DNA of 64,000 nt from Candidatus Thiodiazotropha endoloripes (GCF_001708965.1 NZ_LVJW01000006.1:682001-746000); one strand, 5' to 3'; positions 19,461-29,913 are shown, numbered from the stretch's first letter. Notes: generated by a model from the sequence alone, not told the origin. Numbers and translations are program-made.

Positions 19461-20591
19461 GTGGCAAAACCCCATATCACATTTCACGAATCACAACCGG
19501 CCAGGGCCCAGGGCCTGCTGGCCTGGTTGCATATCGATCTGCCACTGTTGATTGCACTGCTGTTGCTGGTCGGTATCGGCCTGGCGATTCTCTTCAGTGC
19601 CGGCGACAAGGAGATGGCGCTGTTGCACAAACAGCTGATCCGGCTCGGTTTCGGTTTTGTGGTGATGGTGGTACTGGCACAGATCCATCCGGACAATTTT
19701 CGCCGCTGGTCTCCCTGGCTGTATGGCCTGGGAATCCTCTTTCTGGTGCTGGTGATTCTGTTCGGCGAACTGGGTAAAGGGGCCCAGCGGTGGCTCGACC
19801 TGGGATTCGTTCGCTTCCAGCCATCAGAGATGTTCAAGTTGACCCTGCCGATGCTGATCGCCTGGTATCTGGCGGAACAGCCACTTCCCCCCTCCCCCTC
19901 AAGATTGATCGCAGCCGCACTGTTCACCGTGCTGCCGGTAATATTGATTGCCAAACAACCTGACCTGGGCACCGCACTGCTGGTCGGATCAGGCGGTGCC
20001 TTTGCCCTCTTTCTTGCCGGTATTAGCTGGCGCCTGATTGCATTTGGCGGGGTTCTGATGGCCGCCATGGGGCCGGTGACCTGGTATCTGATGCATGACT
20101 ACCAACGCCAGCGGGTACTGACCTTTCTCAATCCAGAGAGTGATCCGTTAGGCACCGGCTACCACATCATTCAGTCGAAAATCGCCATCGGATCCGGTGG
20201 TATCAGCGGCAAAGGATGGCTCAACGGCACCCAGTCACACCTCGAATTTCTCCCGGAACGACATACCGATTTCATCTTCGCCGTGATCTCGGAAGAGTTT
20301 GGCCTAGTGGGTGTGGTCGCGCTGTTGATGCTCTACCTGTTCATCATTCTACGCGGTCTCTATATCGCATCCCAGGCTCAGGATACCTTTGGCCGTATCC
20401 TGGCCGGTGCACTTTCCCTGATTTTTTTCGTCTACCTTTTTGTGAATGCGGGCATGGTTACCGGTTTACTGCCCGTTGTCGGTGTACCCTTACCCTTGAT
20501 CAGCTACGGCGGAACTTCCCTGGTGACCATTCTGGCGAGCTTCGGTATCCTGATGTCCATACAGACCCATAAAAAACTGCTACCCACTTAA
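19461..20591 (+). CDS. rodA: Peptidoglycan glycosyltransferase RodA (SEDS)
   Basis: RodA polymerises lipid II into glycan strands in the elongasome, paired with PBP2. The 376-residue protein has about ten membrane segments. SEDS signatures are visible: GKGAQRWLDLGFVRFQPSEMFKL, KQPDLGTALL, FLPERHTDFIFAVISEEFGL and the C-terminal PLPLISYGGTSLV. The start is GTG 19461, three bases after the MITE-like element ends, so its translation-initiation region is formed partly by that repeat. Confidence 0.96.
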   Translation: MAKPHITFHESQPARAQGLLAWLHIDLPLLIALLLLVGIGLAILFSAGDKEMALLHKQLIRLGFGFVVMVVLAQIHPDNFRRWSPWLYGLGILFLVLVILFGELGKGAQRWLDLGFVRFQPSEMFKLTLPMLIAWYLAEQPLPPSPSRLIAAALFTVLPVILIAKQPDLGTALLVGSGGAFALFLAGISWRLIAFGGVLMAAMGPVTWYLMHDYQRQRVLTFLNPESDPLGTGYHIIQSKIAIGSGGISGKGWLNGTQSHLEFLPERHTDFIFAVISEEFGLVGVVALLMLYLFIILRGLYIASQAQDTFGRILAGALSLIFFVYLFVNAGMVTGLLPVVGVPLPLISYGGTSLVTILASFGILMSIQTHKKLLPT

Positions 20592-20596
20592 AGAAT

Positions 20597-21592
20597 ATGA
20601 AGCGAATAACGACACAAATCACGCTCTTTCTCCTCATCAGCCTGTCAAATCTGGCCTGCGCCCACACACCTCAGATGAAGGCGGAGTTCAGAGCATTCGC
20701 CGATGAGATGGCAAACAAGCACGGTTTCCAGGCAGCCGAGGTGGATCAGCTGCTGCTGAAGACCCGTTTCCGGGACGATATCATCGCCGCCATCACACGA
20801 CCGGCGGAGTCAAAAGCCTGGTATCAGTACCGTCCGATCTTTCTCAAGCCCGACCGGGTTGCCGGCGGCATCGACTTCTGGCATGAAAACGCCGCGCTGC
20901 TGGAGCAGGCCTATCAGACCTATGGTGTCCCCCCTGAGATCATTGTCGCGATCATCGGGGTGGAGACCCGGTATGGCCGGCATACCGGCAAATACAAGGT
21001 GATCGACTCGCTCACCACGCTGGCGTTCGGCTATCCGAAACGGGCCAAGTTCTTCCGCAAGGAGTTGGAACAGTTCTTACTGCTGAGCCGGGAAGAGCAG
21101 GTCGACCCCTACAGCGCCCTGGGCTCCTATGCCGGCGCCATGGGCAAACCCCAATTCATCTCCAGCAGCTACCGCCGCTACGCCGTGGATGGCAATGCGG
21201 ACGACAAAAGGGACCTGTGGAACAGTAATGCCGACATCATTGCCAGTGTGGCCAACTACTTCAAGGTTCACGGCTGGCAGAAGGATCAGCCGATCACCAG
21301 ACAGGTGCAGGGCAGCGGAGACCTGCAGAAGTTTGTGGAGGCCGGCATGAAACCGAGCATCAAGGTAGCGGAGCTGATTGCGGCAGGAGTCAAACCCCTG
21401 GATCAGCTGCCACTCGATGCTGAGGCTCAGACCAGTCTGATCAAGCTGGATGCGGGAAACCATCAGCAGTATTGGCTGGGGCTGGATAACTTCTATGTCA
21501 TCACCCGTTACAACCACAGCAATCTCTACGCCATGGCTGTCTATCAATTGAGCCAGGAAATTCTGGCATCGAAACAGGCCAGCCGCCGGTAA
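20597..21592 (+). CDS. mltB: Membrane-bound lytic transglycosylase B
   Basis: MltB cleaves peptidoglycan glycan strands to 1,6-anhydro products in the periplasm. The 331-residue protein has an N-terminal signal ending near LACAH; the cysteine context (NLAC) is a poor lipobox, so soluble processing is also possible. The family-3 transglycosylase signature is clear: IIVAIIGVETRYGRHTGKY (catalytic Glu in VET), then AFGYPKRAKFFRKEL and GSYAGAMGKPQFI. It follows rodA by 5 bases and precedes rlpA. Confidence 0.95.
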   Translation: MKRITTQITLFLLISLSNLACAHTPQMKAEFRAFADEMANKHGFQAAEVDQLLLKTRFRDDIIAAITRPAESKAWYQYRPIFLKPDRVAGGIDFWHENAALLEQAYQTYGVPPEIIVAIIGVETRYGRHTGKYKVIDSLTTLAFGYPKRAKFFRKELEQFLLLSREEQVDPYSALGSYAGAMGKPQFISSSYRRYAVDGNADDKRDLWNSNADIIASVANYFKVHGWQKDQPITRQVQGSGDLQKFVEAGMKPSIKVAELIAAGVKPLDQLPLDAEAQTSLIKLDAGNHQQYWLGLDNFYVITRYNHSNLYAMAVYQLSQEILASKQASRR

Positions 21593-21598
21593 TCGACA

Positions 21599-22450
21599 AT
21601 GATCAGCCCGAGTCAGCCGGTTATCATGCTCTACCGTACATTGTTTTATCTCGGCCTGGTGATCCTGGCCGGCTGCAGCAGTGCACCAGGCAGCCGCAGC
21701 AGCCAATCCGATGGGGTGAGTCCTTACCATCCGCCACCGGCCGACATGGCGGCGATACCGGACGCCACCCCCAGGGATGAACCGAAGAGCAGGTACGGTA
21801 ATCCGAACAGCTACGTGGTATTCGGTAAACGCTATCACACTCTGTCGAACAGCCAGGGCTACAACGCCCGCGGCATAGCCTCCTGGTATGGCAGCAAGTT
21901 TCACGGCCAGCGCACCAGCAGCGGCGAGCCCTACGATATGTACGCCATGACGGCTGCCCACAAGAGCCTGCCTCTGCCGAGCTATGTACGGGTCACCAAC
22001 CTGAGGAACAACCGCAGTGTGGTAGTCAAAGTCAACGATCGGGGTCCGTTCCATGACAATCGGCTGATCGATCTCTCCTACACCGCAGCCTGGAAACTGG
22101 GCATCATTGGTGAAGGGACCGGGCTGGTGGAGGTCACCGCATTGCAAGCGGACTCCACCGAACCGACACCAACCCGTGTTGTGGTCACCCCAGCTCGTCA
22201 GAAGACACAGAGACTGCCCGAGCTTTTTCTTCAGGTCGGGGCCTTCGGCGATTCACAAAATGCACAGCGGTTGAAACAGCGGCTGGAGGAACAATTGAAG
22301 ACCAGTGTACTCATACAGGGAGACAGCGCCGTGGCGAAACGGGTCTACCGGGTCCAGGTAGGGCCGATCGCAAGTGTCGAGCTGGCGGATCACCTCAGCC
22401 AGAGGCTCAGTCAGCTGGGTATCGAAAATCCCCATGTTGTGATTCGTTAA
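21599..22450 (+). CDS. rlpA: Septal ring lytic transglycosylase / rare lipoprotein A with SPOR domain
   Basis: RlpA proteins act on peptidoglycan lacking stem peptides. The 283-residue protein carries a lipobox LAGC after a hydrophobic leader, so it is an outer- or inner-membrane lipoprotein. The double-psi beta-barrel domain contains GIASWYGSKFHGQRTSSGE and VVKVNDRGPFHDNRLIDLS (Asp-Arg-Gly-Pro-Phe core). A SPOR domain fills the last 75 residues (LFLQVGAFGDSQNAQRLK), which should target denuded septal glycan. An alternative start is ATG 21626. Confidence 0.94.
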   Translation: MISPSQPVIMLYRTLFYLGLVILAGCSSAPGSRSSQSDGVSPYHPPPADMAAIPDATPRDEPKSRYGNPNSYVVFGKRYHTLSNSQGYNARGIASWYGSKFHGQRTSSGEPYDMYAMTAAHKSLPLPSYVRVTNLRNNRSVVVKVNDRGPFHDNRLIDLSYTAAWKLGIIGEGTGLVEVTALQADSTEPTPTRVVVTPARQKTQRLPELFLQVGAFGDSQNAQRLKQRLEEQLKTSVLIQGDSAVAKRVYRVQVGPIASVELADHLSQRLSQLGIENPHVVIR

Positions 22451-22467
22451 ACGCATGCTCTGAAAAC

Positions 22468-22485
22468 CCTAGGGCCTGTTAACAC
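22468..22485. repeat. 18-bp dispersed repeat, copy 1
   Basis: CCTAGGGCCTGTTAACAC occurs here in the rlpA-dacA gap and again, exactly, at 61188-61205. It includes the palindrome GTTAAC. It may be the end of a dispersed repeat family. Confidence 0.5.
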
Positions 22486-22595
22486 TCCCCTGCCGAGATC
22501 TGATCTCAGCTGACATCTGAACAGATCCGGCGATAGGCAACTCAATCCAAGTTCAATACAATAGCCTGTAATTATCGACAGAATTATCCATACTC

Positions 22596-23744
22596 ATGTA
22601 TCAACCCAAACGAATCTACAATCTCTTTGCAACTGGCCTGTTGGCCCTCTTCACCCTGTGCGTAAATGCCGCTGTACCTTTACCGGCACCTCCGGAGGTC
22701 TCCGCCACCGGCTATCTGCTGGTCGATTTCCACAGTGGCAAGGTACTCGCTGAACGGGATGCGGACAAACGTCTGGAACCCGCCAGTCTGACAAAAATCA
22801 TGACCGCCTACACCGTGTTTCGTGAACTGCAACAGGGCAACATCACCCCGGAAGACCAGGTACTGGTCAGTGAGAAGGCCTGGCGGACTCCCGGCTCCCG
22901 GATGTTTATCGAGGTCGGCAAGAAGGTCAAACTGCTCGATCTGATCAAAGGCATGATCATCCAGTCGGGTAACGACGCCTGTGTCGCCCTGGCCGAACAC
23001 ATTGCCGGCAGTGAAGGGACCTTCGCCGAATTGATGAACACCCATGCGACCCGGCTCGGCATGACCCGGACCAACTTCGTCAACTCCACCGGCCTGCCCC
23101 ATGAAAACCACTATACGACCCCGGCAGATATCGCCAAAGTGGCGATAGCGACGATTGGCGAGTTCCCGGAATACTATCCCTGGTACAAGGAGAAATCCTT
23201 TCTTTTTAACAACATAGAACAGCACAATCGAAACAAACTGTTATGGCGGGACAACAGTGTGGACGGCATGAAAACCGGCCACACCGAAGGTGCCGGTTAC
23301 TGTCTGGTGGCCTCCGCCCTGAAGGAGAATATGCGTCTGGTTTCTGTGGTGATGGGCACCAAAGGCGAAGAGGCCAGAGCCCAGGCGAGCCAGAGCCTGT
23401 TGAACTACGGTTTCCGTTTCTTTGAAACCCATCAACTGTATGCCGCGGGTGAAACCCTCAATCGGGTAAGAATCTGGAAAGGTGAGCGGGAGAAGCTCCC
23501 CCTGGGACTGAACGAAGACCTGAATGTGACCATACCCCGCCATCAATACAAAAACCTCGACGCCAGCCTGGAGATCGATCCAAAGATCATGGCCCCGGTT
23601 AGCGAAGGGCAATCCCTTGGCAAGGTGACTGTGACTTTGAATGGGGAACCGGTCAGATCCGCCACGCTGGTCTCTTTGAAGGGTATCGCTGAAGGCAATC
23701 TATGGCAGCAGATCAAAGACAGCGCACTGCTTTGGCTGGAGTGA
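22596..23744 (+). CDS. dacA: D-alanyl-D-alanine carboxypeptidase (PBP5/6 family)
   Basis: DacA trims the terminal D-Ala of peptidoglycan stem peptides at the periplasmic face. The 382-residue protein has a signal peptide (LLALFTLCVNAA), catalytic SLTK (Ser 64), SGN in IQSGNDACVALA, and KTG (Lys 226, MKTGHTEGAGYCL). The C-terminal beta domain ends in an amphipathic helix (GNLWQQIKDSALLWLE) that anchors the enzyme to the membrane. It precedes ybeD-lipB-lipA as in many gammaproteobacteria. Confidence 0.97.
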   Translation: MYQPKRIYNLFATGLLALFTLCVNAAVPLPAPPEVSATGYLLVDFHSGKVLAERDADKRLEPASLTKIMTAYTVFRELQQGNITPEDQVLVSEKAWRTPGSRMFIEVGKKVKLLDLIKGMIIQSGNDACVALAEHIAGSEGTFAELMNTHATRLGMTRTNFVNSTGLPHENHYTTPADIAKVAIATIGEFPEYYPWYKEKSFLFNNIEQHNRNKLLWRDNSVDGMKTGHTEGAGYCLVASALKENMRLVSVVMGTKGEEARAQASQSLLNYGFRFFETHQLYAAGETLNRVRIWKGEREKLPLGLNEDLNVTIPRHQYKNLDASLEIDPKIMAPVSEGQSLGKVTVTLNGEPVRSATLVSLKGIAEGNLWQQIKDSALLWLE

Positions 23745-23748
23745 GACC

Positions 23749-24015
23749 GTGGACGAAGAAGAGACACTGCTTAAGTTTCCCTGCGACTTCCCGATCAAGG
23801 TGATGGGAAAGGCAGAGCCTGGATTCGAGGCGATGGTGGTTGAGCTGATCAGTCGCCATGCACCAGGTATCACCGAAACCGCGGTCAACAGCCGCAGCAG
23901 CAAAGGCGGCAAGTGGATCTCGGTTACCGTCACCCTGCGTGCCGAGAGCAAGGCACAGCTGGACGCCATCTATCTCGACCTCAGTGCCCATGAAAAAGTG
24001 GTCATGGCACTCTGA
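23749..24015 (+). CDS. ybeD: DUF493 (YbeD-like) protein
   Basis: Small ferredoxin-like cytoplasmic protein of 88 residues with GTG start. The family pattern is clear: LLKFPCDFPIKVMGKAEPGFE, then SSKGGKWISVTVTLRAESKAQLDAIY and a terminal KVVMAL. It lies 4 bases after dacA and 3 bases before lipB, the conserved dacA-ybeD-lipB order. Biochemical role is not established; an allosteric role has been proposed from its ACT-like fold. Confidence 0.93.
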   Translation: MDEEETLLKFPCDFPIKVMGKAEPGFEAMVVELISRHAPGITETAVNSRSSKGGKWISVTVTLRAESKAQLDAIYLDLSAHEKVVMAL

Positions 24016-24018
24016 ACC

Positions 24019-24672
24019 GTGCCCGTACTCGAGGTAAAAGAGCTGGGCCTGCAGCTCTACGGCGACAGCTGGCGCGCCATGCAGGAGCTCACCGACAAGC
24101 GTACGCCCAGCACACCTGACCAGCTTTGGCTGTTGCAGCATCCAGCGGTCTTCACCCTGGGTCAGGCTGGAAAACCGGAACACATCCTGAATCCTGGTGA
24201 AATCCCGATCGTCAACAGCGACCGGGGCGGCCAGGTCACCTACCATGGCCCGGGACAGCTGATCGCCTACACTATGATCGACCTGCGCAGAGCCCGCCTG
24301 GGAGTCCGAGGCCTGGTAACCCAGCTGGAGTCCGCCGTGATCGGGCTACTGGCGAAGTATGCGATCCAAGCCAACGCCAGCAAGGATGCCCCTGGGGTCT
24401 ATATCGACGGCGCCAAGGTCGCCTCCCTCGGCCTTCGGGTGCGCAAGGGTTGCAGCTATCACGGCCTCAGTCTGAATATCGACATGGATCTGGAACCATT
24501 CACCCGGATCAACCCCTGTGGCTATCCCGGATTGGCGGTCACACAACTTACTGAGCTTGGGGTAAAATCCGATTTACCCAGTCTGGGCCGGGAATTGGCC
24601 CAACAATTGGCTGCAGGTTTAGGCTACACTCTCAGCTTCACCGATCCGGATGCAGACAAATTAGATGAGTAG
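24019..24672 (+). CDS. lipB: Octanoyl-ACP:protein octanoyltransferase
   Basis: LipB transfers octanoate from ACP to lipoyl domains, including that of GcvH encoded in this window. The 217-residue protein begins at GTG. Signatures: [21 protein letters not shown] and the catalytic Cys in [15 protein letters not shown], with the conserved Lys in [14 protein letters not shown]. Its end overlaps the lipA start by 8 bases, indicating coupling of octanoyl transfer and sulfur insertion enzymes. Confidence 0.97.
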   Translation: MPVLEVKELGLQLYGDSWRAMQELTDKRTPSTPDQLWLLQHPAVFTLGQAGKPEHILNPGEIPIVNSDRGGQVTYHGPGQLIAYTMIDLRRARLGVRGLVTQLESAVIGLLAKYAIQANASKDAPGVYIDGAKVASLGLRVRKGCSYHGLSLNIDMDLEPFTRINPCGYPGLAVTQLTELGVKSDLPSLGRELAQQLAAGLGYTLSFTDPDADKLDE

Positions 24673-25651
24673 CAACAAAGACCTCCTGCCACCTTCACGA
24701 ACCAAACCTGAGAGCCATCAGCGGGGCAAATCCAAGCTTTCCCGCATCCCGGTGAAGGTGGAATCGGACCAACCAACCTTGAGAAAGCCCAAATGGATCC
24801 GTGCCAAGGCGCCATTGGGCAAAGAGGTCAGTCGTATCCGCCGTATCCTGCGTGACAAGGGATTGAGCTCAGTCTGCGAGGAGGCCGCCTGTCCGAATCT
24901 TGGTGAGTGTTTTCAACACGGTACAGCCACCTTCATGATCATGGGAGACATCTGCACCCGGCGCTGTCCCTTTTGCGATGTTGCTCACGGTAAACCTCAA
25001 TCTCTGGACCCCCAGGAGCCGGAGCATCTGGCTGATGCGATTGCCTCGATGGCGCTGAAATATGTGGTGATCACCTCAGTGGATCGTGACGACCTGCGGG
25101 ATGGTGGCGGCAACCACTTTGCACAATGCGTTGCCGCGATCCGAGAGAAGATGCCGAATACCAGCGTCGAGCTGCTGGTGCCCGATTTCCGTGGACGGGT
25201 TGAGCAGGCGCTGACACCCCTGCTGGAGTTTCCACCGGATGTCTTCAACCACAATCTTGAAACAGTCCCAAGGCTCTATCGCCAGGCACGTCCAGGTGCC
25301 GACTATCAGGGTTCGCTGGAGCTGCTGAAAAGGTTCAAACAGCAACAACCCGGGGTGCCCACCAAATCAGGGCTGATGCTGGGACTGGGTGAACGCAAGC
25401 AGGAGATTCTCGCGGTCATGCAGGACCTGCGTGATCATGATTGCGAAATGCTGACCCTCGGGCAGTACCTGCAACCCAGTCATGACCATCTGCCGGTGGA
25501 CCGATTCGTCACCCCTGAAGAGTTCGACGATCTGGCCAAACAGGCCGAGGAGATGGGATTTACCCGTGTTGCCAGTGGACCGATGGTAAGATCCTCATAC
25601 CATGCGGACCTACAGGCCAATCCGTTACTGGAATCCGAATCCCGCAACTGA
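24665..25651 (+). CDS. lipA: Lipoyl synthase
   Basis: Radical-SAM enzyme that inserts two sulfurs into protein-bound octanoate. The 328-residue protein has the SAM-cluster motif CTRRCPFC (Cys 97, 101 and 104), the auxiliary cluster motif [12 protein letters not shown] upstream, and the C-terminal RSSYHA that contributes the serine ligand. Length is typical. Start ATG 24665 lies inside the end of lipB. Confidence 0.98.
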   Translation: MSSNKDLLPPSRTKPESHQRGKSKLSRIPVKVESDQPTLRKPKWIRAKAPLGKEVSRIRRILRDKGLSSVCEEAACPNLGECFQHGTATFMIMGDICTRRCPFCDVAHGKPQSLDPQEPEHLADAIASMALKYVVITSVDRDDLRDGGGNHFAQCVAAIREKMPNTSVELLVPDFRGRVEQALTPLLEFPPDVFNHNLETVPRLYRQARPGADYQGSLELLKRFKQQQPGVPTKSGLMLGLGERKQEILAVMQDLRDHDCEMLTLGQYLQPSHDHLPVDRFVTPEEFDDLAKQAEEMGFTRVASGPMVRSSYHADLQANPLLESESRN

Positions 25652-25666
25652 CCCGGTAGATCGCAG

Positions 25667-26422
25667 ATGGACGGCATTGATACGCAACTGATCGAAAATC
25701 TGATTCTCCCCCCTTCCGGTACCCTGCTGTTGGGACTGCTCGGACTGCTCCTGTGGTGGTCGGCCTTTGGCAGGAAACTGGTCGTTTTCGCTCTGCTGCT
25801 GCAGCTGCTTTTGAGTCTGCCCATTACCGCTGAACTGCTATTCAACCATCTGCAGCAATACCCCTCCCTGAACAGGCAGCAACTCGCTGAAAACCAGGCT
25901 TCAGCGATCGTGGTTCTGGGTGCCGGACGCTACCGGGAGGCCCCGGAATATGCCTCCGACACCGCCAGCATGCGCCACCTCAGCCGTCTGCGATATGCCG
26001 CCAGAATCGCACGCCAAACCGGCTTGCCGGTCATTCCCAGTGGCGGCAAACCGGATGGAACAGGGGTTGCCGAAGCGGTGATTGCCGAACAGGTGTTAAA
26101 CCGGGATTTCGGCATCTCTGTCCAGCATTTGGACAAACGCAGTAAAAACACCTGGGAGAATGCGCGCTATATCGCCAGGCTGCTCGACAGGCTGGAGATA
26201 GAGAGCGTGATCCTGGTCACCGATGCTGCCCACATGGCCAGAGCACTCTACGCCTTGCAGCGTCATGGAGTCGATGCCATCGCCGCCCCGACCAATTTTG
26301 AATACCATCAGAGCGCCAGGCGACCACTCCACGAACGGCTCATCCCCAGCGCTGCCGCGGTGATGAACATCTCGTTTGGGCTGCATGAGTTGCTTGGCCG
26401 TTTTTGGTACTCCCTGAAATAG
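25667..26422 (+). CDS. YdcF/ElyC-family DUF218 membrane protein
   Basis: The 251-residue protein has two N-terminal membrane helices (TLLLGLLGLLLWW and LVVFALLLQLLLSL) followed by a DUF218 domain: AIVVLGAGRY, VIPSGGKPDG, DKRSKNTWENARYIARLL and VILVTDAAHMARA. The topology resembles ElyC, an envelope factor linked to peptidoglycan and undecaprenyl metabolism, more than cytoplasmic YdcF. It lies 15 bases after lipA and is convergent with the next gene. The exact substrate is unknown. Confidence 0.82.
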   Translation: MDGIDTQLIENLILPPSGTLLLGLLGLLLWWSAFGRKLVVFALLLQLLLSLPITAELLFNHLQQYPSLNRQQLAENQASAIVVLGAGRYREAPEYASDTASMRHLSRLRYAARIARQTGLPVIPSGGKPDGTGVAEAVIAEQVLNRDFGISVQHLDKRSKNTWENARYIARLLDRLEIESVILVTDAAHMARALYALQRHGVDAIAAPTNFEYHQSARRPLHERLIPSAAAVMNISFGLHELLGRFWYSLK

Positions 26423-26440
26423 TCACCGGGACCTCTGCGG

Positions 26441-27463
26441 TCACTGTTGATCCAGGTGGGCGGTATAGCGCTCCATCAGATAACAGAGGCAATCCTGCTT
26501 GATCACCTCCAGATTCTTAGTCAGCATCGAAGGCATAACCGACCGATTGAGACAGAGCTGCCCATCATCGATCTGAAAATAGTCCCTGGCCACTTCAGCC
26601 CCCTGCTCATCCCTCACATCCAATGCTTCAATACCTCGACCATTGACCCAACCGAACAGGGTTCCGGCGGGCAGCTCACGAAAGTTCATATGATCCAGAT
26701 CGGGATCAAACACCAGCTCACTCTCACCAGGCGAGAATCCGAATCGGGTATCGCCGGCCACCTTGACCTGCGCCACGGTATGGAACAGGTCGATATCCTG
26801 ATGGGCCACCGGGTGTTGAGGATGTTCGGCCAGATGCAGGCAGGCCTCGAGATACTCCAGCGCATGCTCCACCCCATGGGCGCTACCCACCTTACCGCAC
26901 TCCAGAGTCACCGATGGACAGAGTTCCGCAAACGCCATCGACTGCACCCCCTTGGGTCTGAGGAAATAGACCACAGTTCGGGAGAACAGTAACGCCAGAT
27001 GGAGAAAAGCACTGTCCAGTTTGTTGACACAGGCGTAGTGCGGGTTCAGACCGGTATTGTTATGCACATCGACACTGGCAAAAGGCTTTCGCTCGCGCAT
27101 CAGGTCGACCACCTGTGCCATCATCCGCCGCTCTGCGGATTCCGTCGCCTGGCATCCTGGCCAGACCCGGTTGTAGTCGGATTGTCCGGGTAGCAGCCGC
27201 TTATGCTCTGCCGCAGCAGCAACATTACCGATGAACAGACTCAAGGAGCGAGGCAGCTCCTTACCCCCCTGGTAACGCTTCAGCAGCAGACGAATCGCCT
27301 CCCATCCCACATGCTCATTGCCATGCATCAACACAGATACGAACAGCGGCTGAGGTTTGCGACCCGGAAGGTGTATCAAGCTGGGTCCTGGCAACTGACC
27401 GATCAGCTGATCGGCTTCCAGCGTGAGCAGACCGTCAGGAATATGATCGTATTGGGTTAACAT
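26441..27463 (-). CDS. AstE/AspA-like (M14-type) zinc deacylase
   Basis: Predicted zinc hydrolase related to succinylglutamate desuccinylase and aspartoacylase. From ATG 27463 it is 340 residues; a GTG at 27499 would overlap the upstream gene by 13 bases. Zinc-site motifs: MHGNEHVGWEA (HxxEH), then FASVDVHNNTGLNPHYA (second His), and the catalytic Glu in SVTLECGKVG. It is directly downstream of a GCS2-type ligase, so the pair may build or break a gamma-glutamyl or N-acyl amino-acid compound; that link is inference. No arginine-catabolic ast genes are adjacent. Confidence 0.8.
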   Translation of the reverse strand: MLTQYDHIPDGLLTLEADQLIGQLPGPSLIHLPGRKPQPLFVSVLMHGNEHVGWEAIRLLLKRYQGGKELPRSLSLFIGNVAAAAEHKRLLPGQSDYNRVWPGCQATESAERRMMAQVVDLMRERKPFASVDVHNNTGLNPHYACVNKLDSAFLHLALLFSRTVVYFLRPKGVQSMAFAELCPSVTLECGKVGSAHGVEHALEYLEACLHLAEHPQHPVAHQDIDLFHTVAQVKVAGDTRFGFSPGESELVFDPDLDHMNFRELPAGTLFGWVNGRGIEALDVRDEQGAEVARDYFQIDDGQLCLNRSVMPSMLTKNLEVIKQDCLCYLMERYTAHLDQQ

Positions 27464-27486
27464 GATTTCCACAGCACCGATAACAT

Positions 27487-28905
27487 CTAAACACTCCACT
27501 CATGAACCGGTTTGCCACTCTCCTGCCGTTCCAGGTAAGCCAGGGTCAATCCCTGCATATCCAAACCATAGTTGGCAACCCACTGCTTTTGCCAGTCAGC
27601 CCCGTTGAGCCCCCGTCTGACCCGCGCTTCGACGATCCCCAGCCAATACGCCACCGAGATGGGATCGATATTCAGTGATAACAATCCTGTTTTGGCTATC
27701 GGCAGCAAATGCTCCGTAATCAACTGATCTGCCGGAATACTCTGCCAACCAAACCAATAGAGCTGTGACTGCAAACCGAAGCGGGCCGCCTGATAGAAGT
27801 TACTGCGTGCTCTGATAAATCCCATTTCACGCTCCGGCTGCTGATACTGCTCTGCCAGACCGGTAACCAGACCGAAATAGAACGCCGCATTGGCAATCAT
27901 GTCAGGTAGAGTTGGACCCGCCGGCACCACCCGGTGTTCAATACGCAGATGGGGTTGCTGTCGCTCATTGAAACCGATCAAAGGGCGGTTCCATCGCCAG
28001 ATGGTGCCATTGTGCAGGCGCAGATGGGCCAAACGCTCCACCGGCTCATCCATCAATCTGGGCAGTAGTACCGGGTAGCGCTGCAGATTGGCGCTGAAAT
28101 TCTCCATCATCGATTGGTAGAGATAACGAATGCCAAAGCTGACCCGCTTGGTCAAATCGGAAGCGCCCACCGATATGGATTGCTCGAACAGTGGAATCCT
28201 GGTCTCGTCCCACAGGCTTCTGCCAAACAGGTAGGGTGAATTTGCGCTCAAGGCAACCATCGGTGCCGATACGATTTTCGACAGATTGTAGAGTTTGGCC
28301 GCCTGGTTCGCCGCTACCTGCAGGTGAATCTGAAAAGAGGTTGCGGCTGATTCCAGCATCACATCATCATGGCAGAGATCAAGTGTCTCCCGTCCGTCGA
28401 TATGCAACTCCACCGGTTGTCCCCGGCGCAGCTTGAAAACCTGATCGTTGAGTGCCCGATAGCGGTTCAGCGGGGACATGTTTTCAAGACTGAGATCCGC
28501 TTGTCGCAGACTGGGCAGAATACCCACCATACCCATTCTTGCGGAGAGACTTTCAGCACGCCCGTTGCATTCACGCCAGATTCCCTGCAACTCAGCAAAC
28601 ATCCGGTCCAGCGCATCGGCCTGCAGCTGACGAGGGGTGGTATTGATCTCTACATTGAAGGTTGCCAGTTCGGGCACGACGAACTGATCATCCAGACCGG
28701 CCAGTAGTTGCTGATTCAGTGGGGCAGGCTCACCCGCCTGATCGAGGATGCAGGCTTCCAACTCCAATCCACCCAGATCTCCGTGACTGTCGAAAACCCC
28801 CTCTTTGAACCAGCTTTCCAGCAGCCTGGTTTCCACAATCAACCGTCGCTGAAATTCAGCAATATCCGCTTCAGTAAAATTACTTGAGGTAATCTCCTGG
28901 CCCAT
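27487..28905 (-). CDS. Glutamate-cysteine ligase-like (GCS2 family) protein
   Basis: The 472-residue protein shows GCS2/carboxylate-amine ligase features: GGLELEACILD near residue 45, the FNVEINTTPRQL segment, QIHLQV, and RIEHRVVPAGPTLPDMIANAAFYFG. These fit ATP-dependent gamma-glutamyl amide bond formation. Length exceeds the compact YbdK type, so it may have its own substrate. The next gene downstream is an AstE-like deacylase. Genuine glutathione synthesis cannot be concluded without a neighbouring gshB. Confidence 0.72.
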   Translation of the reverse strand: MGQEITSSNFTEADIAEFQRRLIVETRLLESWFKEGVFDSHGDLGGLELEACILDQAGEPAPLNQQLLAGLDDQFVVPELATFNVEINTTPRQLQADALDRMFAELQGIWRECNGRAESLSARMGMVGILPSLRQADLSLENMSPLNRYRALNDQVFKLRRGQPVELHIDGRETLDLCHDDVMLESAATSFQIHLQVAANQAAKLYNLSKIVSAPMVALSANSPYLFGRSLWDETRIPLFEQSISVGASDLTKRVSFGIRYLYQSMMENFSANLQRYPVLLPRLMDEPVERLAHLRLHNGTIWRWNRPLIGFNERQQPHLRIEHRVVPAGPTLPDMIANAAFYFGLVTGLAEQYQQPEREMGFIRARSNFYQAARFGLQSQLYWFGWQSIPADQLITEHLLPIAKTGLLSLNIDPISVAYWLGIVEARVRRGLNGADWQKQWVANYGLDMQGLTLAYLERQESGKPVHEWSV

Positions 28906-28922
28906 GCTGTGCCTATTAAAAA

Positions 28923-29609
<687 letters not shown>

Positions 29610-29722
29610 TCAGTGTGGAAAGTTCAACTGTAACCGACTGTGCGCAGCTTAGCCACACCCTCTAGGAAGTATAGTCGAGCAATAACAGTGGCAGATGATC
29701 AAAGATAAAAGGAGGTCTGAGA

Positions 29723-29779
29723 ATGAACGCTAACAACGCAAATACGCAATTTCCGGGCCGTCTAGCGACACCAAAATAG
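29723..29779 (+). CDS. Candidate 18-residue small ORF with strong ribosome binding site
   Basis: In the gap between the nucleotidyltransferase and rho, an AAAAGGAGGT sequence lies 7 bases before an ATG. The frame reads MNANNANTQFPGRLATPK and then stops. The ribosome binding site is one of the best in the window. The peptide is not recognised and could be chance, or a leader peptide whose downstream gene is absent. The rest of this 316-base gap shows no gene. Confidence 0.25.
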   Translation: MNANNANTQFPGRLATPK

Positions 29780-29913
29780 TGTCCACTCAATCTCTACAAA
29801 GCTTTTTCGTGCGGCAGCCAGACTTAAGCATCAACTCCGCAAAAAAAATATGCTTTTAATCGCCATCATTTGTGGACTGTTTTAATCTTGAATCCAGCCT
29901 GTTTGGGTCGATA

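Noticed and set aside
19278-19487. Several short frames inside the mrdA-rodA repeat
   Set aside because: They lie in a palindromic element and share its inverted sequence; no sign of translation.
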